The notes beneath the pieces were generated by a model. That model was not told where the DNA came from and searched no databases. It saw nothing but the letters and a program-made list of their open reading frames with translations. The translations under genes were made by a program, and so were the position numbers. A DNA stretch of 64,000 bases from Planococcus maitriensis (lineage in GTDB: Bacteria > Bacillota > Bacilli > Bacillales_A > Planococcaceae), in the NCBI RefSeq assembly GCF_003289925.1, contig NZ_QLZQ01000006.1, positions 113,827 through 177,826 on the forward strand. Reading direction: 5' to 3'. Below are positions 52,175-59,837 of the stretch, piece by piece (the first letter of the stretch is position 1; each line of letters starts with the position of its first letter).

Positions 52175-53005
52175 TTAAACTTTGATTTCATCCGGGTGGG
52201 TCCCGCTCCGCCAGTCCTGGTTGAGCGCTGAAATCTGTTTCAATTCCTCTTCACTTAATTCAAAATCAAAAACATCGGCATTTTCAGCGATGCGCGATGG
52301 CGTCACCGTTTTAGGGATGACGATCAAGTCATTCTGGAGATGCCAGCGGATGATGGTCTGCGCGACGGATTTATCGTGCTTTTCGCCGATCTGCGACAGC
52401 ACCGGATCTTCGAGCAGGCGCCCTCTCGCAAGCGGCGACCAGGAAGTGACCGCAATGTCCTGTGCCGCGCAAAATTCGCGCAGCGGCTCCTGCGTCAATT
52501 GCGGATGCAGCTCGATCTGGTTGACCATCGGCTTCGTGTTGGCCTTGGCCAAAATCTTCTCCAGGTGGTGCTGCTGATGATTCGAGACACCGGCAGCACG
52601 GATCAATTTTTCATCATACAGCCGCTCGATCGCCCGGTACGTTTCCTCGAAGGTGTCGGGAATTGCCCAATGCGTCAAATACAGATCCAGATAGTCCATA
52701 TCGAGCCGTTTCAGTGAAGCTTCGAATGCCCTTAAAGTTTGGTCATAGCCTTGGTCGGTGTTCCACACTTTCGACGTGATGAAGAGCTCTTCACGCGGCA
52801 CGACGCCTGCACGGACTGCTTCCCCAACCTCAGCCTCGTTATCGTAGACCGCAGCCGTATCGATTGCTTTATAGCCTGTTTGAATCGCTTTTACCATCGC
52901 TTCGACCGCAGCTTCCTTATCGGTCATTTTGTAAACGCCAAGGCCGAAGCGCGGCATCTCCACTCCATTATGTAGGGTCTTCGTCGATTCGATTATCAGA
53001 TTCAT
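52175..53005 (-). CDS. Aldo/keto reductase
   Basis: NAD(P)H-dependent reductase of 276 aa in the YvgN/YtbE group. Catalytic tetrad segments are AIDTAAVYDNEAEVG (Asp and Tyr), LFITSKVWNTDQ (Lys) and DLYLTHWAIP (His). NADP-binding region IPKTVTPSRIAENADVFDFEL is near the C terminus. Relatives reduce methylglyoxal and other aldehydes. Single-gene unit with a terminator shared with the RluA-type gene. Confidence 0.92.
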   Translation of the reverse strand: MNLIIESTKTLHNGVEMPRFGLGVYKMTDKEAAVEAMVKAIQTGYKAIDTAAVYDNEAEVGEAVRAGVVPREELFITSKVWNTDQGYDQTLRAFEASLKRLDMDYLDLYLTHWAIPDTFEETYRAIERLYDEKLIRAAGVSNHQQHHLEKILAKANTKPMVNQIELHPQLTQEPLREFCAAQDIAVTSWSPLARGRLLEDPVLSQIGEKHDKSVAQTIIRWHLQNDLIVIPKTVTPSRIAENADVFDFELSEEELKQISALNQDWRSGTHPDEIKV

Positions 53006-53087
53006 TCATTCTCTCCTCCTGTTCATTTCCATTGTACAAAGAGTCGTTAGGAATTTCGAATATTCGCCACTAGATTGCAAAAAGCTC

Positions 53088-53146
53088 TTGCATCCAATCA
53101 TAAAAACGAATAATATTAAACGTGTTGTTTTAAATCGTTCGTGTTT
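53088..53146 (+). promoter_or_regulatory. pbuG promoter with PurBox-like inverted sites
   Basis: TTGCAT (53088-53093) and TAATAT (53111-53116), 17-base spacer. AAAAACGAATAAT (53102-53114) fits AWWWCCGAACWWT at 11 of 13 positions and, on the other strand, 53134-53146 fits at 10 of 13. The two boxes face each other 19 bases apart, similar to PurR operators. No purine riboswitch was seen. Confidence 0.5.
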
Positions 53147-53161
53147 ATGAGGGGGATTCCA

Positions 53162-54463
53162 ATGTTTCAATTGAAAGAACACGGAACTGACGTCAGAACC
53201 GAGGTTACCGCGGGGATGACCACGTTCCTGACAATGGCGTATATCGTCATCGTCAACCCGGTGATTCTAGGCGCTGCTGGCGTTCCATTCGACCAGGTTT
53301 TTCTGGCTACCATCATCGCTGCCGTAATCGGCACATTATGGATGGCTCTTCTTGCCAATTATCCAATTGCCATTGCGCCCGGTATGGGGCTTAACGCATA
53401 CTTCACTTCCATGGTACTTGCTTCTGACGGCGCCATTGATTACACGACCGCCTTTGCCGCTGTATTCGTTTCGGGATTGCTGTTTGTCGCACTGTCTTTG
53501 ACTTCGATGCGTAAAATCCTCATTGAAGCAATCCCGGAAAACTTGAAACACGCCATCACGGCAGGTATCGGCTTGTTCATCGCTTTTATCGGCATGAGGC
53601 TCAGCGGATTGATCGTCGCCAATGAAGCGAACCTTGTCGGGCTCGGCGACCTTACGTCACCGCCCGTTGCGTTGACCCTTGTAGGACTTGCCATCACGCT
53701 CATCTTCATGTCCTTGAACCTGCACGGCGGGATTTTCTTCGGCATGATCGCAACGGGCATCATTGCCTTCTTCACCGGGCAATTGAAATTTGCGGAAGGC
53801 TTCATGAAGTTGCCGTCGCTTCCAGAAGGCATCATCGTCTGGAATCCCGTCGAAGCGTTTCTGCTCGTCGCTGAATTCGGGCTGTACGGCGTCGTGTTCT
53901 CGTTCCTCCTCGTCACGCTTTTCGACACGACGGGAACGATGATCGGTGTCGCGAAACAAGCGGGACTCATGAAAGACAATAAAATGCCGCGCGTGCGCCA
54001 GGCACTTCTTGCCGATTCGGTCGCTGCCAGTGCAGGCGCGATGGTCGGCACAAGCCCGACAAGCGCTTACGTCGAATCTTCAGCAGGTGTCGCTGCAGGC
54101 GGCCGTACAGGACTTACCACCTTAACTGTCGCTATCCTGTTCATCGCCGCTGCCTTTTTCGGCCCGCTCGTCGGTTCCTTATCCGGCGTCGCCGCCATCA
54201 CCGCTCCCGCTTTGATCATTGTCGGCAGCCTGATGATCAGCGCCGTCAAGCAAATCGAGTGGGAGAAATTCGACGAAGCGTTTCCGGCATTTCTGATCGT
54301 TCTCGCAATGCCGCTCACATCAAGCATCGCAACCGGCATCGCTCTCGGGTTCATTTCCTACCCGCTCATGAAAATCTTTAAAGGCAAATGGAAAGCCGTC
54401 CACCCGATCCTATATATATTCGCTGTGCTGTTCACGATCCAGATCCTGATCGCACCGCATTAA
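53162..54463 (+). CDS. pbuG: NCS2 family guanine/hypoxanthine permease
   Basis: Purine permease of 433 aa, about 14 TM segments. ATG 53162 follows AGGGGG. AzgA/PbuG-type signatures: MFQLKEHGTDVRTEVTAGMTTFLTMAYI (parts GTDVRTEVTAGMTTF and LTMAYIVIVNP), APGMGLNAYFTSMV in TM3, LFDTTGTMIGVAKQAG and GTSPTSAYVESSAGVAAGGRTGL (split at AYVESSAG). B. subtilis PbuG and PbuO share this subfamily. Expression is probably purine-repressed. Confidence 0.92.
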   Translation: MFQLKEHGTDVRTEVTAGMTTFLTMAYIVIVNPVILGAAGVPFDQVFLATIIAAVIGTLWMALLANYPIAIAPGMGLNAYFTSMVLASDGAIDYTTAFAAVFVSGLLFVALSLTSMRKILIEAIPENLKHAITAGIGLFIAFIGMRLSGLIVANEANLVGLGDLTSPPVALTLVGLAITLIFMSLNLHGGIFFGMIATGIIAFFTGQLKFAEGFMKLPSLPEGIIVWNPVEAFLLVAEFGLYGVVFSFLLVTLFDTTGTMIGVAKQAGLMKDNKMPRVRQALLADSVAASAGAMVGTSPTSAYVESSAGVAAGGRTGLTTLTVAILFIAAAFFGPLVGSLSGVAAITAPALIIVGSLMISAVKQIEWEKFDEAFPAFLIVLAMPLTSSIATGIALGFISYPLMKIFKGKWKAVHPILYIFAVLFTIQILIAPH

Positions 54464-54465
54464 AA

Positions 54466-54499
54466 AAATCCCCTGCACAGAGATAGGCAGGGGATTTTT
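54466..54499 (+). terminator. Intrinsic terminator after pbuG
   Basis: AAAATCCCCTGC pairs with GCAGGGGATTTT across ACAGAGATAG, then TT. Confidence 0.9.
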
Positions 54500-54564
54500 A
54501 TGCCATGAAGGCGAGCGGCATTGCTTTTCGGAAAATATGGGCTGCAGTTAACACTGGCAAGTAA

Positions 54565-54590
54565 AAAAGCACCGGCTTCCCGATGCTTTT
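54565..54590 (-). terminator. Intrinsic terminator of the 102-aa membrane gene
   Basis: On the minus strand AAAAGCATCGG pairs with CCGGTGCTTTT (one G-U) around GAAG, then TT. Confidence 0.8.
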
Positions 54591-54594
54591 CCCA

Positions 54595-54903
54595 TTAGAT
54601 TCTAGCTGAACGCCCGGACATGGCTGCTGAAAGCAGCAGCACAATCGCCGTCAACAAATGCAGCGCCCAGCCGATCAACGGAATCCAAGCGAGTGCACTT
54701 GTAATAATCCCCAGAATCGAGCCGAACTTCGGCGAATATTCTTTAAAGCAGAAGAACAGCGTAATCGCATGCAGCACGAACATGATGCCGAGCGGTGCAT
54801 AGCCTGCAGAAATTACAAATCCGCCACCGATGAACGGAATGGCCAGAAATGCCTCCGCAAGGCCTGTAATCCAAAGCAGTGCAACGGATGTCTTCATTTT
54901 CAT
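54595..54903 (-). CDS. Small four-TM membrane protein, unknown
   Basis: Protein of 102 aa, nearly all hydrophobic: VALLWITGLAEAFLAIPFIG, GYAPLGIMFVLHAITLFF, FGSILGIITSALAWIPLIG and ALHLLTAIVLLLSAAM. The short loops carry KEYSPK only. RBS AAGGG precedes ATG 54903. I do not recognise a named family. It is a monocistronic unit with its own terminator. Confidence 0.7.
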   Translation of the reverse strand: MKMKTSVALLWITGLAEAFLAIPFIGGGFVISAGYAPLGIMFVLHAITLFFCFKEYSPKFGSILGIITSALAWIPLIGWALHLLTAIVLLLSAAMSGRSARI

Positions 54904-55078
54904 ATCAGTTCATCCCTTCCTTTTCTTCCTACCCCTATATACGCATTACATCCAAAAAAGTTTCAAGTTTCTTGGATGGACGGAAAATGTCCATATTTTC
55001 AAGCAGGTTCCATATTTCATTTTTCCCGATGGTACGCTATACTAAACACAGATGCAAATTTCAAGGAGGTCGTCATTC

Positions 55079-55177
55079 ATGAACTTGATCTTAATCTTGG
55101 GGATTTGTGTATCGTTTTTGGTAGCTATCTTCACTGCTGGATACGATGACAAACCAGGCACAGACAAAAGACAATAA
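55079..55177 (+). CDS. 32-aa single-TM micropeptide
   Basis: ATG 55079 follows AAGGAGG by nine bases. MNLILILGICVSFLVAIF is a TM helix and the tail TAGYDDKPGTDKRQ is polar. TATACT at 55038-55043 could be the -10 and an intrinsic terminator follows at 55188, so it looks like a complete small transcription unit. Too short to assign; small membrane regulators of transporters look like this. Confidence 0.65.
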   Translation: MNLILILGICVSFLVAIFTAGYDDKPGTDKRQ

Positions 55178-55187
55178 TGTGAAATGC

Positions 55188-55219
55188 AAAAGGACAGCGC
55201 CCACGCGCTGTCCTTTTTT
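55188..55219. terminator. Bidirectional terminator between micropeptide gene and trmL
   Basis: AAAAGGACAGCGC (55188-55200) pairs with GCGCTGTCCTTTT (55205-55217), loop CCAC, then TT. Confidence 0.9.
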
Positions 55220-55224
55220 GTCGT

Positions 55225-55698
55225 TTATTTCAAATTCGGAAAATCCTGTTGTCGCAGCGCTTCATACATCAAGATCGCTGCCGTGTTCGACAAATTAAGT
55301 GAACGGATATGTTCATTCATCGGAATGCGCAAACAACGGTCTAAGTTGGCATCAATCAATTCCCTCGGCAAGCCCTTTGTCTCCTGACCGAAGACGAAGA
55401 AATAATCTTCCCCGGTATCCGAAAAATCGAACGAACTGTATGTCTTCGTGCCAAACTTGGTGATGTAATGGTATTTGCCGTCAGGGTAAGCTGCAAACAA
55501 CTCATCGAGTCCATCGTGGTAATGAATGTCCACGTGCTCCCAATAATCGAGCCCGGCCCGTTTGAGCATTTTATCGTCCGTTGAAAATCCGAGCGGCTTG
55601 ATCAAATGAAGGCTGACGCCTGTGCCCGCACAAGAGCGTGCAATGTTCCCGGTATTCGCCGGAATTAATGGCTGATATAAAACGATGTGTATTCCCAA
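55225..55698 (-). CDS. trmL: tRNA (cytidine/uridine-34-2'-O)-methyltransferase
   Basis: SPOUT methyltransferase of 157 aa that 2'-O-methylates the wobble base of certain tRNA-Leu using SAM. Motifs: YQPLIPANTGNIARSCAGTG at the N terminus, the trefoil knot FFVFGQETKGLP and RIPMNEHIRSLNLSNTAAI. The start is TTG 55698. It follows queG in the same direction after ten bases; both act on tRNA anticodon wobble positions. Two tRNA-Leu(CAA) genes, potential substrates, lie 7 kb away. Confidence 0.94.
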   Translation of the reverse strand: MGIHIVLYQPLIPANTGNIARSCAGTGVSLHLIKPLGFSTDDKMLKRAGLDYWEHVDIHYHDGLDELFAAYPDGKYHYITKFGTKTYSSFDFSDTGEDYFFVFGQETKGLPRELIDANLDRCLRIPMNEHIRSLNLSNTAAILMYEALRQQDFPNLK

Positions 55699-55708
55699 GT
55701 TTCTTCAC

Positions 55709-56854
55709 TTATCCTTTCGTTTCTGCAGAAAAGAATGCTAGCCCTTTGGCGATCTCTGCCAACACCTCTTCATCTTTCTCTTGCTGCTGTGCATGTTCAA
55801 GCGCTTGTCTCCCCTCATCCGTTCCGATGCGGCCGATCGCCCAAGCGGCCGTGCCGCGGATGACCGGACGCGGATCAGTGTTCATCAATTCGATCAATGT
55901 AGGCACTGCCGACTGCTCCTTGAAATGGGCAAGTGCCAAAATGGCGTTGCGCTGAATCGGCTTTTTGCCGCGCCAAGAACCTGACACATGGCCGAATTTC
56001 TCTTTGAACTCCCGATTGGAAATCGTCAACAACGGCTCTAAAAGCGGCTTGGCAATTTCCGGGTCCGGGTCAAATTCCGGATGAATGCGATTGGCCTTGC
56101 GCTTATTTTTCGGGCACACGGTCTGACATGTGTCGCAGCCATAGATGCGATTACCTATTTTCGACCGGAACTCATCTGGCAGGAAGCCCTTCGTCTGTGT
56201 CAAAAACGAAATGCAGCGCTGGGCATTGAGCTGCCCGCCCTCGACAATCGCGCCGGTCGGGCATGTATCGATACATAAGCGGCAGTCGCCGCATTGGTCT
56301 TCCATCGGCTCGTCGTATTCAAATGGGATGTTGGTGATCATCTCGCCCAAATAGACATATGACCCGAACTCCGGCGTGATGATATTGGTGTTTTTCGCGC
56401 TCCAGCCGATTCCCGCGCGCTCTGCCACGGCCCGGTCGGAGAGCTCTCCGGTATCGACCATCGATTTCATGCGCGCATCCGGATAATGGGCGGCAATGAA
56501 TGATTCAAGCAGTGCCAGCCGCTCCCGAAGTGCAGAATGATAATCCTGGCCCCAGGAAGATCGCGAGAAAATCCCGCGGCGCGCGCCTTTTACCCCTTGC
56601 TTGGCGCCGCCCATTTTGGAAGGATACGCAATGGCGATCGCAATGATACTCACAGGCTCTTCCATCAATAGTTCCGGACGCGTGCGTTTTTCGACATCCG
56701 ATTCTTCGAAGCCGGACTGGAAATTCAATTGCTGTTGGCGGATCAAACGGTGCTTTAAATTAAAGAAAGGTTCGGCCGAAGCAAAGCCGATTTTATCAAT
56801 TCCGATTTCCGAGGCATACGCAACCAGTTGTTGTTGGAATTGATCCAGGTTCAT
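55709..56854 (-). CDS. queG: Epoxyqueuosine reductase
   Basis: Cobalamin-dependent enzyme of 381 aa performing the last step of queuosine synthesis on tRNA (GUN anticodons). ATG 56854 (MNLDQFQQQLVAYASE) is eight bases after AAGGAG. Two [4Fe-4S] motifs are seen: CGDCRLCIDTCPTG (about residues 186-199) and CDTCQTVCPKN (about 238-248). A C-terminal HEAT-like extension (NAILALAHFKEQSAVPTLIE; GTAAWAIGRIGTDEGRQAL) helps bind tRNA. The N-terminal domain has the acid region STGELSDRAVAERAGIGW-like VDTGELSDRAVAERAG. Confidence 0.94.
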   Translation of the reverse strand: MNLDQFQQQLVAYASEIGIDKIGFASAEPFFNLKHRLIRQQQLNFQSGFEESDVEKRTRPELLMEEPVSIIAIAIAYPSKMGGAKQGVKGARRGIFSRSSWGQDYHSALRERLALLESFIAAHYPDARMKSMVDTGELSDRAVAERAGIGWSAKNTNIITPEFGSYVYLGEMITNIPFEYDEPMEDQCGDCRLCIDTCPTGAIVEGGQLNAQRCISFLTQTKGFLPDEFRSKIGNRIYGCDTCQTVCPKNKRKANRIHPEFDPDPEIAKPLLEPLLTISNREFKEKFGHVSGSWRGKKPIQRNAILALAHFKEQSAVPTLIELMNTDPRPVIRGTAAWAIGRIGTDEGRQALEHAQQQEKDEEVLAEIAKGLAFFSAETKG

Positions 56855-56919
56855 GTCGATAACTCCTTGCTCCAATTTATGGTAAGATGATGCTAATATT
56901 CACGGAAAGGATGATTACT

Positions 56920-57582
56920 GTGGACTTTCGCGTAAACTCTGAAATTAAAGAGGTTCTGCCAGATTTCAAAATCGGCATTATTCATTATAACAATATCACC
57001 GTTTCGGATTCACCTCAAATGTTAAAAGGCCGCCTCCAGCTGTTCCAGGAACAATTGTACTTCGACATGGACGATAAGGAAATAACCGACTTTCCGGGAC
57101 TCCTCGAGTGGAGACTTGCATGGAAAGCGCTCGGCGGCGACCCCAACCGCTATCGCCCATCTGCGGAAGCTCTTTACCGCAGGGTACGCAAGCAAAACTA
57201 TTTGACTCCTGTCAATTCAGCGATCGACATGAACAGTTTCCTTTCGCTCCAGTACGAGATCCCGATTGGCCTGTATGACTTGAACAAAGTCGACGATTAC
57301 GTTGAAATTGCGCTTGGTACCGCGGATGACCGTTTTGAAGGTTTGAACAACAGGGAAAACACATTCGATAAGATCATCGTTACACGTGACGCAAGCGGCG
57401 CCTTTGGCAGTCCCTATGTCGATTCCAAACGCACCGCCGTAACCGAGGAAACTGTCGATGCGCTGCATGTGTTCTACCTTCGCCCGTCGATGGACCGTGA
57501 CAACGCCCTGCAGCTATTGACCGCAGCCGGCAATATGTTCACCGGCATCAATGGCGGTGAATCCCAAGTATCGGTCCTGTAA
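56920..57582 (+). CDS. B3/B4 domain (PheT-like tRNA-binding fold) protein
   Basis: Free-standing B3/B4 domain protein of 220 aa. The GTG at 56920 (MDFRVNSEIKEVLPDFKIGI) follows AAAGG by nine bases. Conserved stretches are FPGLLEWRLAWKALGGDPNRYRPS (in parts WRLAWKALGGDPN, RYRPSAEALYRRV), NSAIDMNSFLSLQYEIPIGLYD and a C-terminal FYLRPSMDRDNALQ. The fold is shared with the beta subunit of Phe-tRNA synthetase; free copies may edit mischarged tRNA, which is unproven. It is divergent from queG. Confidence 0.85.
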   Translation: MDFRVNSEIKEVLPDFKIGIIHYNNITVSDSPQMLKGRLQLFQEQLYFDMDDKEITDFPGLLEWRLAWKALGGDPNRYRPSAEALYRRVRKQNYLTPVNSAIDMNSFLSLQYEIPIGLYDLNKVDDYVEIALGTADDRFEGLNNRENTFDKIIVTRDASGAFGSPYVDSKRTAVTEETVDALHVFYLRPSMDRDNALQLLTAAGNMFTGINGGESQVSVL

Positions 57583-57612
57583 CTGCCTGTCGCGTAAGCT
57601 GCAGGCAGATTC
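57583..57612 (+). terminator. Possible terminator after the B3/B4 gene
   Basis: CTGCCTG pairs with CAGGCAG across a 12-base loop, then ATTCTTTT. The stem is short. Confidence 0.5.
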
Positions 57613-57675
57613 TTTTAAATCTCATGGGAATTTTAGTATTATTTTGATACTGAGATAAAAAATGAGGGATATTCC

Positions 57676-58746
57676 ATGAGAAAAGTACACAGCGATATTA
57701 TCCAATTCCGCGGCAGCCATTATGATTTCGGCTACTATCAAGGAGAACTGCTGAGAGATTCACTGCTTCTCCCGAACCGGAAAATACAGCGCGGCGAGAA
57801 CAGCCGACAGCTATTGGTGGATGAAACAAAGGCTATCGAAATGCTCGAGCGTTTCGCCCCGCGCATCTGGGAAGAAATAGAAGGTTTGGCTGATGCTTTG
57901 AAATGGCCATTTTATGATGCCCTGCGCGAATTCGGCGGCTATTATATCGAATATACGCGAAGCGGCTGCTCCATTCTCAGCCGCTCCGACTTCCTCGTCC
58001 GTAATTACGACAGCTCCCCCCAAGGCTATGAAGGCAGATTTGCCTTGTATGAGCCGACAGATGGCGGTTATGCCTCTATCGGGCCGTCCATGCAAATCAC
58101 TGGGCGCACGGACGGGCTCAACGAAAAGGGCCTTGCGATGGGCTATAATTTCATCAACCGCCGCAATTCGGCGGACGGATTTATCTGCAATATGATCGGA
58201 CGCCTCATCCTCGAGCATTGCGCGACGATCGAAGAAGCGGTCGACTTACTGAAAGAACTGCCTCATCGCCGTTCGTTCAGCTATGTATTGCTCGATAAAA
58301 GCGGGCGCTCGGTCGTCGCCGAAACTTCCCCGCGCAATGTCATCGTCCGGGAAGCGGCTGTATCAACGAACCATTTCGAAGTACTTTCTGAAGAAAACCG
58401 CTACCAATTAGATGATTCGAAACGCCGCGAAGAAGCGCTTCTTACACACTCTACGGCGTCAAATGACGCATACGCAGCTTTCCGATTATTGAACGACTCG
58501 GACCAGGGCGTATTTTCAACAAAATACAGCACCGCTTCCGGCACTTTGCATACAGCGTCTTATTTTCCGCATAGCCTGGAAGTCGCCTTTGCCATCGGGC
58601 CGGACCGCTTGCCGCTTATGTTCGATTTCCAGAAGTGGCTTCAAGGCGAGCGCTTGCTGGCAAAACGCGTCAACGGAAAAGTCGATACCCATTTCCCGTT
58701 TCCATACCTTGACGACCTGTCTTCACTGCAGCAAAAAAACGGCTAG
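57676..58746 (+). CDS. C45-family Ntn-hydrolase (acyltransferase/amidase-like), copy 1
   Basis: Protein of 356 aa resembling penicillin acyltransferase and choloylglycine-type Ntn hydrolases. It begins MRKVHSDIIQFRGSHYDFG. The predicted autoproteolysis site is Gly-Cys in SGCSILSRSDFLVRNYD (Cys near residue 98), which would free the nucleophilic Cys; downstream GRTDGLNEKGLAMGYNF, IGRLILEHCATIEEAV and AVSTNHFE match the family. A homologue of similar length lies convergently at 58772-59821. Substrate unknown; amide-linked lipids, beta-lactams or signalling amides are possible. Confidence 0.85.
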   Translation: MRKVHSDIIQFRGSHYDFGYYQGELLRDSLLLPNRKIQRGENSRQLLVDETKAIEMLERFAPRIWEEIEGLADALKWPFYDALREFGGYYIEYTRSGCSILSRSDFLVRNYDSSPQGYEGRFALYEPTDGGYASIGPSMQITGRTDGLNEKGLAMGYNFINRRNSADGFICNMIGRLILEHCATIEEAVDLLKELPHRRSFSYVLLDKSGRSVVAETSPRNVIVREAAVSTNHFEVLSEENRYQLDDSKRREEALLTHSTASNDAYAAFRLLNDSDQGVFSTKYSTASGTLHTASYFPHSLEVAFAIGPDRLPLMFDFQKWLQGERLLAKRVNGKVDTHFPFPYLDDLSSLQQKNG

Positions 58747-58772
58747 AGCGCTTATGCGCTCCGGCCGTTTTT
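58736..58772. terminator. Shared terminator between the two C45 genes
   Basis: AAAACGGC...GAGCGC pairs with GCGCTC...GCCGTTTT around TTAT, with mismatches between the two helix blocks; it contains the stop codon of copy 1 and runs up to the stop of copy 2. Confidence 0.8.
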
Positions 58773-59821
58773 CATTTGAACAAAGGATCGACATGGGCGA
58801 ACCCGATGCCGGTATCGATCTCTCCATGGACCATCTTGCTGCGCACAGGCTTCCCCGCAAGCCATTCACTGAAATTGAATACTTCCGGTTCGCGGTCTCC
58901 CCCAAGCGCGAACCACACTACCTGCTCTTTCGGCAAATAAACGGAGGTGTGGATCGTTCCTGCCCAGCTCTTATAAAGATCCGAAAACAATCCACGATCC
59001 GTATCATTGAACAGGCGGTAAGCGCGGTATGCTTCCGCAGCATCTTCCGCATTCTGCTCGATAACCGATAGCCGTGCGTAAGAATCCTTAAGATAGTTCC
59101 GGTTCTCATGCTGCTGGATCTCAAAATGATTCGTACAGGCCGAAGCGTCGCGCACCGCCACTTTGCGTGGTGTCGCCTCCATGACCTTTGTCGCGCCGCT
59201 CTTATCGGTCACGACGTAGCTGAATGACCCGCGGTGCGGGATGTCTTTGACTAATGCGATAGCCTCTTCAATGGTCGAACAGCTCTCGAGGATGATGCGC
59301 CCGATCATGTAACAGACAAAGCCGTCCCCCGGATTTTTCCTGTGCATGAAATTATAGCCCATGGCCAGGCCATGTTCATTCATGCCGTCCATGCGGCCCA
59401 AAATGCGCTGGCTCGGACCGATAATGGCATTCCCCTCTTCCGGTTGGAACAAACAGAACCTGCCTTCATAAGTTTGCGGATGAAAATCATAGTTACGCAC
59501 TAAGAAGTCCTCGCCTGTAACGATCGAACAGCCGGACGGCGGTGCATCGATCCGGTAACCACCAAAATCTCGGAGTACCTCATCGATCGGCAGCTGGAGG
59601 CTGTCTTCAAGCCCTTTCAGCTCCTCCCATAATTTCGGCGCGTATTCATTGAACGCCGCTTGCGCTTCTGCCGGATCAATGACAAAGCGCGGCCGCTTGC
59701 TTTTCCACTGCCCACGGCGATTGTGCAGCGTGATCGATTCTTTGAGCGCATTTCCCTGCATCATTCCATAATCGTAATGGCTTCCCCTGAATTCAATGAT
59801 TTCGCTATGTATTTTTCTCAT
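58772..59821 (-). CDS. C45-family Ntn-hydrolase (acyltransferase/amidase-like), copy 2
   Basis: Paralogue of copy 1, 349 aa, starting MRKIHSEIIEFRGSHYDYG after GGAGGAG. The candidate nucleophile is Cys in PPSGCSIVTGEDFLVRNYD; GRMDGMNEHGLAMGYNFMHR, IGRIILESCSTIEEAI and SACTNHFEIQ are conserved. The two proteins share the same motifs in the same order but differ in many positions (for instance YIEYTRSGC against RIDAPPSGC), so the duplication is old or one was acquired. The genes are tail to tail. Upstream is the P-type ATPase gene, 16 bases away in the same direction, so this copy may be expressed with it. Confidence 0.85.
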   Translation of the reverse strand: MRKIHSEIIEFRGSHYDYGMMQGNALKESITLHNRRGQWKSKRPRFVIDPAEAQAAFNEYAPKLWEELKGLEDSLQLPIDEVLRDFGGYRIDAPPSGCSIVTGEDFLVRNYDFHPQTYEGRFCLFQPEEGNAIIGPSQRILGRMDGMNEHGLAMGYNFMHRKNPGDGFVCYMIGRIILESCSTIEEAIALVKDIPHRGSFSYVVTDKSGATKVMEATPRKVAVRDASACTNHFEIQQHENRNYLKDSYARLSVIEQNAEDAAEAYRAYRLFNDTDRGLFSDLYKSWAGTIHTSVYLPKEQVVWFALGGDREPEVFNFSEWLAGKPVRSKMVHGEIDTGIGFAHVDPLFK

Positions 59822-59837
59822 AACTCCTCCTTTACGC

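Noticed and set aside
53117..53161. Guanine riboswitch upstream of pbuG
   Set aside because: No aptamer core or terminator is present and the leader is too short.
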